Below, piece after piece: positions 14,356-26,700 of a DNA stretch of 64,000 bases. Below the pieces are notes generated by a model. It made no database searches and was not told the origin of the DNA. It saw only the letters and a program-made list of their open reading frames with translations. A program made the translations under genes and the position numbers. This stretch comes from Phalacrocorax aristotelis (lineage: Eukaryota > Chordata > Aves > Suliformes > Phalacrocoracidae). The DNA is taken from contig NC_134277.1 of assembly GCF_949628215.1 (NCBI RefSeq), positions 111,989,463-112,053,462 of the forward strand. Reading direction: 5' to 3'. The first letter of the stretch is position 1; the number at the start of each line of letters is the position of its first letter.

Positions 14356-14688
14356 GGGAAAAAAGAAGAGAAAGAAGAGAAAGAAGGGAGAGAGAAGAGA
14401 GAAGAGAAGAGAAGAGAAGAGAAGAGAAGAGAAGAGAAGAGAAGAGAAGAGAAGAGAAGAGAAGAGAAGAGAAGAGAAGAGAAGAGAAGAGAAGAGAAGA
14501 GAAGAGAAGAGAAGAGAAGAGAAGAGAAAGAAGGGAGAGAAGAGAAGAGAAAGAAGAGAAAGAAGAGAAAGAAGAGAAAGAAGGGAGAGAAGAGAAAGAA
14601 GGGAGAGAAGAGAAAGAAGGGAGAGAGAAGGGAGAGAGAAGGGAGAGGGAAGGGAAGGGAAGGGAAGGGAAAGAAGGAAAAAGGAAGG
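14356..14688. repeat. 333-nt uninterrupted purine tract with (GAAGA)n core
   Basis: From 14356 to 14688 the plus strand contains only A and G (nearest pyrimidines are T at 14355 and 14689). The core, 14398-14528, is a perfect pentanucleotide array of GAAGA, about 26 copies. It is flanked on the right by mixed GGGAGAGAA, AAAGAAGA and GGGAA variants and on the left by similar purine sequence. Because the unit is five bases, all frames stay open, giving false open frames of up to 232 codons (Lys/Arg/Glu repeats on plus, Ser/Leu/Phe repeats on minus). Such mirror-symmetric purine tracts can form triplex (H-) DNA. Confidence 0.97.
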
Positions 14689-15702
14689 TTGAAAAGGGCC
14701 AAGGAGGAGGTGGATAGAGAGACAACCATGGGTGTTGGTGAGAAGGAAGATGGGCCGTGGGACTTCCCCAACTGCTGGAGTCTGGGTGGTGATTGGCCTA
14801 GACTGCAACGGGAACAAGTGCTTTAACCGTAACTCAGCTGGCAGAGCAGGGATATCTTTGCCCCTGGTACGTGGTTTGGCACCGTCACTGTGAAGTCCTC
14901 CTCCTCCTGTCCTGAAGACGAGGTAACATCAGCTTTTGGAGGGAGAAGAAGGAAGAAAAATCCCTAATCTTGTACTGTATTAACCCTCTGAACTCAGCTA
15001 CTTCCTTCTTACCCTGTGAATCAATTCCCAACCCACCCTTAGAGCTTGTTCTGTAGCAAACAATGAGGACAAAATAAATTATGTAGTTCCTTGTTCATGG
15101 TATGGTGAAACTCAGTTTTGACCACACTGCTGAGAAGTTGGAACTGACTCTGAGGTAAACACACACATACATTAGTCTGAGAAAATAAACATAAGGATGT
15201 AGGTGGTAGGATTAATTCTTTTGGAAGAGATTGAATATTGTCAATTAACGAGCTTGGGGATCTTCCTATAGGCCTATAGGCCTATAAGCATAATGAACTA
15301 GGCCTATAAGAAGTGGTGATTTAATTTGGTGCGGTTCATTGGACTTCATGTCCATGCCCCCTTGCCTAGTCTTCTAGCCATAAACTATTTTTATAATAAC
15401 TGTAGTTATGAGTTATTTAATGCATTTCATTTTCAACTGGACACCAAAAAATCTCTTAATGCTTTCAAGAGAGCTTTCAAGCGAGGTTCCAAGCAGCAGC
15501 TAGAACTGCTGGGGCAAACACTGACATTACCTTTAAGCCTGGACCTGGAAGAAACAGTTTCGGTAACTGGCAATAATACAGTGTGAATTAATGGATTTTC
15601 CTAAAAACAAAATGCTCATCACTTTTCACATTCTAAGAACTGCCATGTCAAGTGTTAAGGGGAAGAGATACAACAGACTGACTTGTCCACCTGTCAGTGA
15701 TG
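14689..15702. other. Intergenic DNA between purine tract and CR1
   Basis: About 1 kb with no supported gene. It contains the TATAGGCC palindrome cluster. An 86-codon plus frame (15326-15586) resembles nothing known. Confidence 0.7.
15263..15308. repeat. Clustered TATAGGCCTATA palindromes
   Basis: The sequence CCTATAGGCCTATAGGCC runs into TATAAGC, then AGGCCTATAAG recurs 20 nt later. The 8-nt unit AGGCCTAT appears three times, twice in tandem, and each TATAGGCCTATA is self-complementary. It is probably a small local duplication. Confidence 0.75.
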
Positions 15703-16243
15703 ATCACAGAATCACAGAATGGTAGGGGGTGGAAAGGACCTCTGGAGATCATTTTGTCCAATCCCCCTGCTTGAGCAGGTACACCTAGAGCAGGGGGCAC
15801 AGGACTGTGTCCAGGTGGGGTTTGAATGTCTCCAGGGAAGGAGACTCCACAACATCTGTGGGCAACCTGTTCCACTGCTCTGTCACCCCTCAAAGAAGTT
15901 TTTCCTCATGTTCAGGTGGAATTTCCTGTGTTCCAATTTTTTCCCGTTGCCCCTTGTCCTGTTGTTGGGCACCACTGAAAAGAGTCCGGCCCCATCCTCT
16001 CAACACCACCCTTTTAGATATTTATAAACATTCATTCTTCTCTTCTCCAGGCTAAACAAACTCAGGTCTCTCAGCCTTTCCTCATAAGGGAAATGCTCCA
16101 GTCCCTGGATCACCCTCGTAGCTCTCTGCTGGACTTGCTCAAACAGTTCCCTGTTTTTCCTGAACTGGGGAGCCCAGAAGTGAACACAGTCCTCCAGATG
16201 TGGCCTCAGTAGGGTGGAGTAGAGGGGGAGGATAATCTTCCTC
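15703..16243 (-). mobile_element. CR1 LINE, 5'-truncated 3' end
   Basis: This is about 540 bp of an avian CR1 non-LTR retrotransposon in minus orientation. Its 3' end, at low coordinates, carries the diagnostic tail: ATCACAGAAT repeated on the plus strand, the complement of the ATTCTGTGAT octamer tail. The 3' UTR that follows is the usual 'ggaccTCTGGAGATCAT' type. The upper part (16000-16245 on the minus strand) is open for 81 codons and gives the end of the reverse-transcriptase protein ([22 protein letters not shown], shortened here to the key words LRPHLEDCV and FWAPQ). The copy stops at about 16243, where the longer copy at 19184-20775 continues, so it is 5'-truncated as most CR1 copies are. 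It is not mobile. Confidence 0.93.
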
Positions 16244-19183
16244 AACGTATATATCTAGTTTCTCTCACAAACAAAAAACATGCATTCCTAGAATCAATAG
16301 CTGACAATAAAGGTAAAACACATCAGTAGTGCTTTTTATTAAAACAGTAGTTTCCTGCTTGTGAAAATTGGCATAGCTCAATGTGCTCCCAAAGTGCCAG
16401 GAAGTTCAAGAGTCTCAGAAGCTGCTGGGGTATTGTAGCTCACTCACTTCCCATTCTAAACACCAGAGCACTGTGCGTGCCATTCTCTAGGGCTGGCACA
16501 GAAGTCAGCACAGGGACAAGTGCATAGCCAGGCTTGAAGCACATGTTTGAAAATGAGGATGTTTCAGGCTTAACATTTTTGCTCCTTGACACTGCAGTGG
16601 AAAGACTGCCTGGAGCCAGGTTGCAGCAGCCTCTGTATGTTCTCCAGACCTCAGAAGTTGCAGGCTGTTTTCTGTGGGCCAGGAATGCTAATCCAGCTTC
16701 CAAAATGGTCAACACACATTTCAGAGCACCATTCCGTATGCTCAGAACACAAGTGGAATTGCCAAGTGAATACTCTCATTTAATCTTCATTTGTCATCTC
16801 AGGGATAAGTATATGCTGCTTCTCTGACCTCAGAATGACACACAAAGTGCAGACTAAAGATTGTTGAAGTGCGGCTTTTATCCCTTTGACTGATTTCTTT
16901 CTTGTCTTCGTTTCAGATTCCAGGGAACTATGGTGGTTTTGTCCACTTTTGAACCATACCGGTTCCTGTTTCCCTGGCAGGAAATAGATTGCTTGTTCAT
17001 TTTGTCCTGGAGAGAAAAGATTTTGCTGCACAAGGAATGCTTGTTTACTGGTCTTGTTTGCAAAATGTGTCTGCTTGATAGAACAAAAATAACTGATGTA
17101 TGCAGGAATGAGAAAGGCTTGATTTGGGGGTAGTCTATGGATTCAGAGACAGCACCTTGGCACCCTGGACACCCTGAGATTCAGATGGATTGGTTTTGGC
17201 CTCACATCAGTGTTCATAGTGAGTAGTTCCACCAAGTCTCATTCATGTCCTCAGGTACGAGCATATTCAACACACTGATGCACCTCAGTCACTCACACCA
17301 TAAGATGTGGCGTTACTCTCCATGTTACAGCAGGAACTACAAATGAAGGGCAGAGGCCAGCCTCCCTTCATATCCCCTTGGGAGCTGGGTTAGGTAGTGT
17401 CCTAGTCACAGAAAATGAAGCACAGCAACTCCTGTATCCCTGAGATGCTCTGTTTTAGATCGGGTCTGGTGTTCTCACTATGCTCCTGACACAGCCCTTG
17501 CTGAGGGGAGGAACTGAAGAGAATCCTCCCACCTCTCTTTAGTTTTGCAGAGAAACTTTGCTTGTGTCGCACATTTGAGGACTAAGTTAAGAGTTGCTGA
17601 GTTAAGGTTTTGGTCTGCAGACATATTAGGAGAACCCTACCTCTGAGTAACCAGGAAAGGTATATTTAAAATTCACAGCTGAACTGTTTAGAGACATAGC
17701 ATTGTAACTGAATGACGGGAGGCCAGCATGCATCAGATGCCTGGTACACAAAAGAAAAAAGGAAACTCTGTAAGTTAAACCCAAATTTTGTTTTAGAATG
17801 CAAATGTAGTCAAGTTCTCTTGAAATTCCAGTTTGTCCCTTTCTAGAAAGGGAATGGCATATGGAGAAGTTTTCCATACATAACATACACTGATTTCCTT
17901 TGTAAAACAGAGATTATGAAAGTTAAAAAAAAGGGATGCTGTATACGAAAGGGATTTGCATATATCATAGCTGCCTAAGTGGGCTTACTGGCTCACAAAT
18001 AGCAAATAAGATCATCTAGCACTCAGGCAATGAGAAGCACTGGACAGTGGAACCACCGTAGTGTCATTATGTTGATGGATTTCATTTTAGAAATGACATT
18101 ATGAGCTTTTAGTTTTAGGGACAATTTTTTTTCTAAGGAATTACAAGGACAAATTAAATGGGATGGAAAGAAGCAAGGAAATGTTCAGGAAGAACACTTC
18201 TTCGATCACAGTTCTCTTCAGGATTTAAAATTATATCCAGGATTTCCAATATTGTGTCAAACCTTCCAGGAGAAATAAACTTCATCTTTTATAATGAATT
18301 TATATATTTATATATAAATACGTATTTCATACAAATACCCTTGGCTATGGCCAATATGTAAAGTGCACAAAAGTTATTTCAGTATGAATTTAGATTCTTA
18401 GTCTCCAATAAACCAATGATTATTATTTCTTGAATTATAGGGATATTAACTGCTGTTAGTAGTACACACTAAACATTTAGGTAGGGCACATGATAAAAGT
18501 GTTAATTCCTTCATAAAAACAGGTAAACCTTCATCAAAGGCAGGCAGATGAGGTGCTTCCCCTTACCCTACTGAGAATCCTCCAGGGCAGTGTAGCATCC
18601 TTACCATGGTCTGATGGCCCCATCTCTTCATGCCAATAGAACAAGAACTACTTTCAGTGAAATTCAGATGCACCTTATTTAATATATTTTACAAAGTACA
18701 AAGTACAAAGAAGAGGACCAACATAGTTATAAGAATGAGAAATGAAGCCATTCTTTAGGTAACACATTTCAGGAGGAAACAGTCTCTTGTATATTCCCAA
18801 CTGCCTATCTTGAGGAGAATCAGCATTCAAATGTTTAGATTTGTGAACCTACTGATTCAACTTTCAGAATAACAACCGTGCAACAGTGCAACAGGAAGAA
18901 CTCCAGGAAACTCATGGCTTGTTTTTCTGATACCAGATATCATTCTTGATCCCATACATGGACATAAAATAAATACACAGACTTGATTGTGCACGTGTCA
19001 ATAGTGTAAGGAAGGAGAAATATCTATCAGTCAAGACATAATCACAGTTTTTGTCTGTTCCCTCTCTCCCATAAGGGAAATTATTTGTTTCTATGTCATC
19101 AACCTAGATGAGCATGTGATGAAACCTATGATGGGAGGCCATGTCCTGCTAGTATTCTACTCCCCTTGAGGTTCAATGGATCA
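16244..19183. other. Intergenic DNA between the two CR1 copies
   Basis: No gene or further mobile element is recognised. Open frames are 97 codons or fewer. A small ACAAAGT triplication lies near 18690-18712. Confidence 0.7.
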
Positions 19184-20775
19184 GTCACAGAATAACAGAA
19201 TCACAGAACGGTAGGGGTTGGAAGGGACCTCTGGAGATCATCTCGTCCAATCCCCCTGCTTGAGCAGGTACACCTAGAGCAGGGTGCGCAGGACCTCATC
19301 CAGGTGGGTTTTGAATATTTCCAGAGGAGACTCCATAACCTCTCTGGGCAGCCTGTTCTGCTGCTCTGTCACCCTCACAGTAAAGAAGTTTTTTTCATAT
19401 TGAGGTGGAACTTGCTGTGTTCCAACTTGTGCCCATTGCCCCTTGTCCTGTCGTTGGGCACCACTGAAAAGGGTCCAGTCCCATCCTCTTGACACCTACC
19501 CTTTAGATATTTATAAGGATTGATGAGATCCCCCCTCAGTCTTCTCTTCTCCAGGCTAAAAACCCCAGGTGTCTCAGCCTTTCCTCATTAGGGAGATGCT
19601 CCAGTCCTTGGATCATCTTCATAGCTCTCAGCTGGACTCCCTCCAGTAGTTCCCTGTTTTTCTTGAACTGGGGAGCCCAGAACTGAAGAGAGTCCTCCAG
19701 ACGTGGCCTCACTAGGGCAGAGTAGAGGGGAAGGATAACTTCTCTCGACCTGCTGCCACACTTTTTAACGCAGCCCAGGACACCGTTGGCCTTCTTGGCC
19801 ACAAGGGCATGTTGCTGGCTCATGGTCAGCTTGTTGCCCACCGGCACTCCCAGGTCCTTCTCAGCAGAGCTGCTTTCCAGCAGGTCAGCCCCCAACCTGT
19901 ACCAGTGCATGGGTTGTTCCTCCCCAGGTGCAGGACCTTGCACTTGCTCTTGTTGAATTTCATGAGGTTCCCCTTGGCCCAGCTCTCCAGCCTGTCCAGG
20001 TCTCGCTGAATGGCAGCACAGCCTTCTGGTGTATCAGCCACTCCTCCCAGTTTTGTATCATCAGCAAACTTGCTGAAGGTACGCTCTGTTCCTTTGACCA
20101 GGTCATTGATGAATATGTTGAACAGGACTGGACCCAGCACAGACCCCCCGGGAAACATCGCTGTTTACAGGCCTCCAACCAGACTCTGCACTGTTGATCA
20201 TGACCCTCTGAGCTCTGCCATTCAGCCAGTTCTCAATCCACCTCACTGTCCACTCATCCAGCCCACACTTCCTAAGCTTGCCTATGAAGATGTTACGGGA
20301 GACAGTGTTAAAAGTCTTGCTGAAGTCGAGGTAAACAACATCCACTGCTGGCTCTTCATCTACCCAGCCAGTCATGCCATCAGAGAATGCTGTCAGGTTG
20401 GTCAACCATGATCTCCCCTTGGTGAATCCATGTTGACCACTTCTGATAATCTTCTTTTCCTCTACATGCCTGGAGGTCACCTCAGAATGAACTGTTCCAT
20501 CACCTTTCCAGGGATGGAGGCGAGGCTGACTGGCCTATAGTTTCCCAGGTCCTGCTTCTTGCCCTTTTTGAAGACTGGAGTGACATTGGCTACCCTCCAG
20601 TCCCTGGGCACCTCTCCTGTCCTCCATGACCTTTCAAAGATGATGGAGAGTGGCTTAGTGACAGTGACCTCCAGCTCCCTCAGCACTTGTGGGTGCATCC
20701 CATTGGGGCCCATGGATTTGTGAGGATCCAGTTTGCCTAAATGATCGCTAACCCAACCGTCCTCAGGTCTGTACT
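19184..20775 (-). mobile_element. CR1 LINE, 1.6 kb, broken reverse transcriptase
   Basis: This is the longest mobile element in the window, on the minus strand, with the CR1 octamer tail at 19184-19210. Reading from 20775 downwards, the reverse-transcriptase domain is recognisable: GPNGMHPQVLREL, a VFKKG/NYRPVSL block near 20540-20600, a LDFSKTFNTV block (motif A region) near 20325, and FADD (motif C) at 20057-20068. Then come the RT thumb and FWAPQ end near 19680. These pieces fall into at least four open segments in two alternating frames (20477-20713, 20103-20480, 19826-20158, 19536-19943), so the gene is inactivated by frameshifts. The endonuclease and 5' end are missing. It is similar to the 15703-16243 copy but not identical, so the two are separate insertions. 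Confidence 0.95.
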
Positions 20776-23700
20776 CCTAACTGCTGCAAAACTCAATGGC
20801 ATTTGAAAAAAAATTTATTTGGTTTAAAATCCTGACGTTCTTCAGGTACAATCTCATTCTTGCACTAGTATGTTACTTTGCTGTAAATTGCATGCCAAGT
20901 TGAATTTGCTCTGAGAGTGTGAAAACTAAGAGGATGTGTCATTAGGCCCTGGGGAAAGCAATGTACTGGAGATAGCAAAGGCATGGCAACAGCCTAATAG
21001 CAGCTGTCAAGTCCAAGGGTCATAGTCACATCCTCCTATTATCTACAATTTTCATGTCTTCCTAGCTTTTTCATCTTCTGAATAGAGAACTGGCAACATC
21101 TGGCAATTGCTGAAGAGTACTTGGGAAGACAGATTTTGTCACATCGGATAAGACAGTTCATCTCTTTGTGAACAGCCATTCTCTCTGCAGGACATACGTC
21201 AGCTCTCTAACAGCATCCCAGGGGGATCGTGCATCAGGGGTTGGAAGTCTTCTGGAAGGGATTGGCCTCCATGGCATCTGAAGAAATTATGAGATCTTTA
21301 CTGGTGCTGCTGAGCAGTGACTGACTCACATGAATCATCCCAGTGATTTCAGCTTGTCCAATAGCTGCTCACTGTTGTGAGAAAAGGCTTCCCAGTTTCA
21401 CGTTTTTTGCTGGTGCTCCTTGTTTATCATGCAGTAGGTTAAATCCTCCAGGTGAGTTTGGTATAGTGGTGGCGTTATGGCAACTCTCCATGGAACAAAC
21501 CAGGAGGGACAAAATGAACAATACTGAGGCTTATTTTAATGTTTGGTCAAGGGTTTACAGCAGCAGTTCCTTATGGCACTGCCAAGTCACTCAAAAGAGG
21601 GGAATGCTAAACTAAATGAGAGGCTATTTAGTCACAGTCTTTACATCTGCAGAAGGTGATTTTCAGATGACTGCTCTTTTTAATGCATAGGTGTGATACT
21701 AGAGCCTGAAGGTACAGCAAGAATTTAAAACCACAACAATGAGTCCAAGAGGAGAGAAAAATCTAATTGAGAGAATATGAAGTAGGAGGTTTCATTTCTG
21801 CTATGGCAAGGGCTTTCTTCTATGCAGAGTGGGAAGACAGAACAAAGCCAAGGACTGTCTAGTCTTAACATTTGTGTGTGGGGTGTCCTCACCTTTAACC
21901 TTTTCACTATTTCTGTTCAGTGAACCAATATTTACCTTTTGGTCTTCTTTTCATCCAGTCAGCAGAATAGGAATGAACTTGGGGCCAACTGAGACAAGGG
22001 CTGACATGAAAAAGACTCAGCTAAGAGTAGGATGCAGGGAAGTAAGGAAGTTTTCTCAGCTCCTTTCACTAAATAAACTGCTCACTGTCTTTTGCAGTTT
22101 AGAAGTTTTGCTGGGATATCTATCCTTGGTGAATGGTGGAAACTAAATTGCTCTTAGTGATATCTATGCTTGACCAAATTGGATCCTTATCGTAATTCTT
22201 GCTTTGGCCATCTTCAGGGTAGATTGCTGTAATGCAGTCTTAGACAGAGCTATTTCTGAAGACTGTGAATGTGGTTTTGCCAGCTGCTAACCTACCAGAG
22301 AGAACTAACAAAGAAGGAGCTATATACTTTTTTAGAGATTTGGAGAGGAGTAGATCTTCTTAACCCAGGAGAAGCATGGCATAACATATCTTTACTGGTC
22401 ACCATCTGATTTCCAGTTGATAGTTTTTAGGTATAATGATCTATTAATTTTTTTGCCTTGTAGCTGACCCAGAGAATATTGTCTTCTAGTGTAGTTCCAC
22501 CAAAGTACTTGGAGTACTTCATCGTTCTAATGCAATGAGCACCTTTCTTTTCAGCGTTTCCTGTGCTCTTATCTCCAACTAAATTTGGTAATTGCCAGTC
22601 ATGCCAATTACTTCTGTCCTTTCCTAAGGAATTGGTTTGAAGAGTTAAGTAGGTCAATTTGAGAGTAGTTTGGAAAACAGAGTTTGTAACGATAGCATGA
22701 GAATATGATTGTCTCATTAGTTGCATGTGTGCCCTTCAGTAGGAGATGAGGTTTTTAAGGCACTCAAAATAAACAAATATGAAAACTTGAAAGCACCCCA
22801 GATGTGTACAGCTGCAGTCTGATGACTCAATATTAGCAAATAATTCATTATTTAATCAAACCAAGTCACTTTGTTTTTGCTAAAGAAATTTTCCTTTTCA
22901 GTGCATTTACATTGAAGATTTCTTGGATTATCAGTACATTCTACCTACCTAATGCTTAAAAGCAATCATTCAAATGATTAACTCTCAAACTGAAAATAGG
23001 TACTGTGTTTGTTCAGTTCTGTTGCTCATACATTATTGCGGCTATGTCTTCACTAGGTGAATCACTGGCATCTATGAATTTTGGATTAAACATAGTTTAG
23101 AATTCATAACGATAAATCTGCTCTGTTAATAGTTACCATTTTAATTCCAGAGAGTAATCAGACACAGTTCAAATATTTGTGCCAAGACTTACAAGATATC
23201 AAGATTCTTGTAGAAGAGGAGACACTCAAAAAGTTAAATTAAAAAAAAAATTGTATAACTTACCCCCTCCCACCTAGATGTACTAAATAAAAAGAAAAGG
23301 AAAATAAACCCTGACTTTGAAAAGGATGTATTTAAGAAGAGCCTAAAAGAAATGGGAAATTGGATTGGAACTACCCCAGAGACTTGGAAATAAATCTTTA
23401 CAGGACAGTTATGTCTTCAAAGTAAGTTTGCTCATCCCTCTGAAAGAGTGTATGAACTACATTACAGCATTTCCCAACTGCTTTTGCCCAAGAGATCTTA
23501 AGAGTGAAACAGCCCTCGGGAATCTTAGGCAAAAGTACCCATTAGTTCAGTCTAGCTTGTTTCTAAATAGTTAATGGGGAACGTTACGCTGTTCTGCAGA
23601 CCAACAGAGTGTGGTAAACACATCACCTGAAATGAAAGGAGAAGAAATAGCACAGCTTAGCCTGAGTCATCCAGGCTGCAAACCACATAGTAGAAAGATC

Positions 23701-26700
23701 CTCCCCTGTTTCTCACAGGGGAGAAGTACACTGAGAAATCAGTGATGATTAACAAACATTATTCAGACATGAGGTAGGAAGACAAGTAGCTTTCCAAGTA
23801 ACTCCCTTTACTACAGTAGCCAAGTGGAAATCAAGCCAACTCCTTTAATTAGGACATGATATCTTGCTCGCTTGTTACCTCATCAGCCAGCTGCAACTTA
23901 TCATAACCTAGTTTATGAGCTCCCAAGGACGAAGAGCATATTTTGCAGGAGGCTCATGCAGTACTTTCTGCTACAGAACCTGCTCTATAACTGACACTGT
24001 AAACACATCCACTAAACCCAACAGAATAATATGGTTCGGAGACAATATTACCCGGAGGAAAATGTATGTAAATATAGAGCTAACAAATTAGCCTGGTTAT
24101 ATATGATCTTAATAATAAATCCTAATAAAAATGGATCAAGAAGAAAATTAATTTTCTTTTAGCTCATGTATTAGATGGGAGAATGGTCAAATGATGTGTG
24201 AAAAAAACCCCAGGCTTATGCAAGGTCATGCTTACCCACAGTGCTAATGTTGAGAAAAAACTAATTCAAACAAAAATAAAAATGCCTTCTGGAATAGAAA
24301 TGTTGTGTGCATTGCAGAGAGGTGCACTTCCCTAGCCTTTGAGACACATTATACATTATTTATTGTCCATGAATAATTTGCTAGAGCAGTCCCTATGCAC
24401 CTGCTGTTACATCGGCAGCACTGTTGCCAGGAACATTTCACCACGTAATGTTCACCTCCTAGGATATTTCCAGAAATGAGCAGGTCTCTGGTCTGTTACA
24501 GAGCTGGGGATTTTTTTCTTCTTTCAACAAAGTAAAATGGAGGGAACCCAAAATGAAGTTTAATTGAAAATAAATATAGCTGCGCACAAATTGGCTAGTC
24601 TTTTGAGGTGATCTCTCTGCTTTGTGTGCCAGTCTACAATTCTTGCCTTGTCTTTCCTTCTCCCTGTTCCAGAGATTTCACTTTCAATCTTACATGGCAA
24701 AAATTTGGCACATTGAATGATTCTTGCATTCCTGGTCAAATCATAAAGACTACCTGTCCTCATTCTGCAGGAAATAAGAAGATCAAGTAAGTATTTTTTT
24801 TCAGCTCTTCACAACTCATCAACGTACCTCCTTCTAGGGTTGGGGTCATCCTTCCTCCATTTCTTTCCTTCAGTTTCCCAAGTCAGGGACTTGAAATTCT
24901 CAGGACCTCTGCATCATCCAGTTAACAACACTTTCCTCAGGAGATGAGCTCTATCTGACATGATCACTAAAAGCTCTCCTTACCCCATTTTGAACAATGA
25001 ATAATGTCTTCCCCTTGCAGCTCCAGAAGACTCTAGCTTCCTAACCTGTATCCAAAATAGAAACAGCTTCACAACTGTTTTCAGGGCTAGGAAATGAATG
25101 GCTTACCCATCTGAGAGTGGATTTTATCACTGCAGCTATTTTAGAGCTCTTTTTATCACACAGTCTTTGAGACAGCTTACAGGATCCATTCGTTTTTCAA
25201 TGTCAGATATTCAGCTTGGTTTTGATAAGCAGCTAATGAAGGAGGTGGTAAGCTGAGATGATTTCCAGAAGACCAATTAGTCCTTTGTGGCTGTCACTGG
25301 GTCTCAACATCTCTGCAAATACCATTTAATTTGACTGACTTAACATTACTTTGGGACTCAACAGTGATGACTAACTTGGAAAAACAAGTGACCCTACACA
25401 GCACCTTTTGGAGACAAAATTCTGCTTAACACATAGTCTAAGGCCTGAAAAAAGCAAAAAGCATGCTTTGAAGTCCATGCAGCAGCTTCATAAATTTGCT
25501 TGACTGCTGCTTCTTGGCTTTCTGCCCAAGATTTTGATATTTCTTTTTGCTAAATGAGCCTTCATTCTGGAAGGCGCTTTGATATTCATGTAACGCGTGT
25601 ATTTTTATTGTTTCCTCCACTTGTTCTCATAGCCATACATTGAAAAGAAGAAGGATCTCAGATGATCAGTAAGTACTTACTATATCAGAGCCTTTGGTAA
25701 TTGTGCCATAAGGAATGCTGCATCTTACTCTTTGTCATGAATCTTGAAAAGAGAATCAGAAGAGAGAGCCTTGAAGTGAAAGTCAGGCAGATTCCTGGGC
25801 CTGAAGACAGCATGGCAGAGGGAACAGGATAAACTTCTTTAGAAGTAGGATTTACAAACATACTATATAACTATCTTCTACATATATACCACGTGCTCAT
25901 CTCTTCTAGAAGTATGGTGTAATTTTCTTTGGCTCTAGCTGCCTGTCTGTTAAAAACAGGACCTTATGAAGGCCCTACTAAACTCCAGACAAAGCACCAG
26001 CTGCTTCTGTTGTATCTGCAAGGAGGAAGCCATTAAAAAAACATTCTGGGAAAAACTTTGCGAGAAAATTTCAGTCGACAGTGCAGGTGTAATCAAGCAA
26101 TCAAAACAAAAATGCTCCTGAGCAACTCTAAAATGCTGAACTGCAAGGCAAGGGTCCAGAGACAGTTAATTAACAGCTGCACAGAGTTGGTATCTGCCTG
26201 GTGAGCTGGGACCTCTTTCCCTCTTATTTTTAAAAAACCTTGAATTATGTAATTTGAAATGGATATAGATCATATGGATATAGATCATATGAATATAGCT
26301 CTTTTCACTTCAGATCTTTGCTTTTAGGTCTTTGGCAAGTTATGAATTCCCCATGTGATGTGGACACCAGTGAAGAGATCTCATGTCTGCACTGTTAAGA
26401 CATGTTTTCTCCAGAAAATGGAAGAAATGATGCTAGATTTAAGTTGTACCAAAGTAAATCACCTCATCTCCTCTGAAAATGTTACCCTGCAATCAAAGGT
26501 GTTTGGCTTTTTCTGTTTTGTTTTGTTTTTTAAACTATTATGAAGGTGTAAGCTCTGGGGGGCTATTTTCTTAGGAGGTTACTGAGTAAAACATATTAGA
26601 GAAACAATATGCCAAAAGCTAATATGTGGATCCTATCCATATAAAGTGAGAGCAAAAATATATTTTATGACAGAGAAAGAACAAAACTATATTTAAGGTA

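Noticed and set aside
14073-14817. Five long open frames (up to 232 codons) on both strands
   Set aside because: They are translations of the purine pentamer array. A 5-nt unit without stops stays open in every frame, and the products are pure Lys/Arg/Glu or Ser/Leu/Phe repeats.
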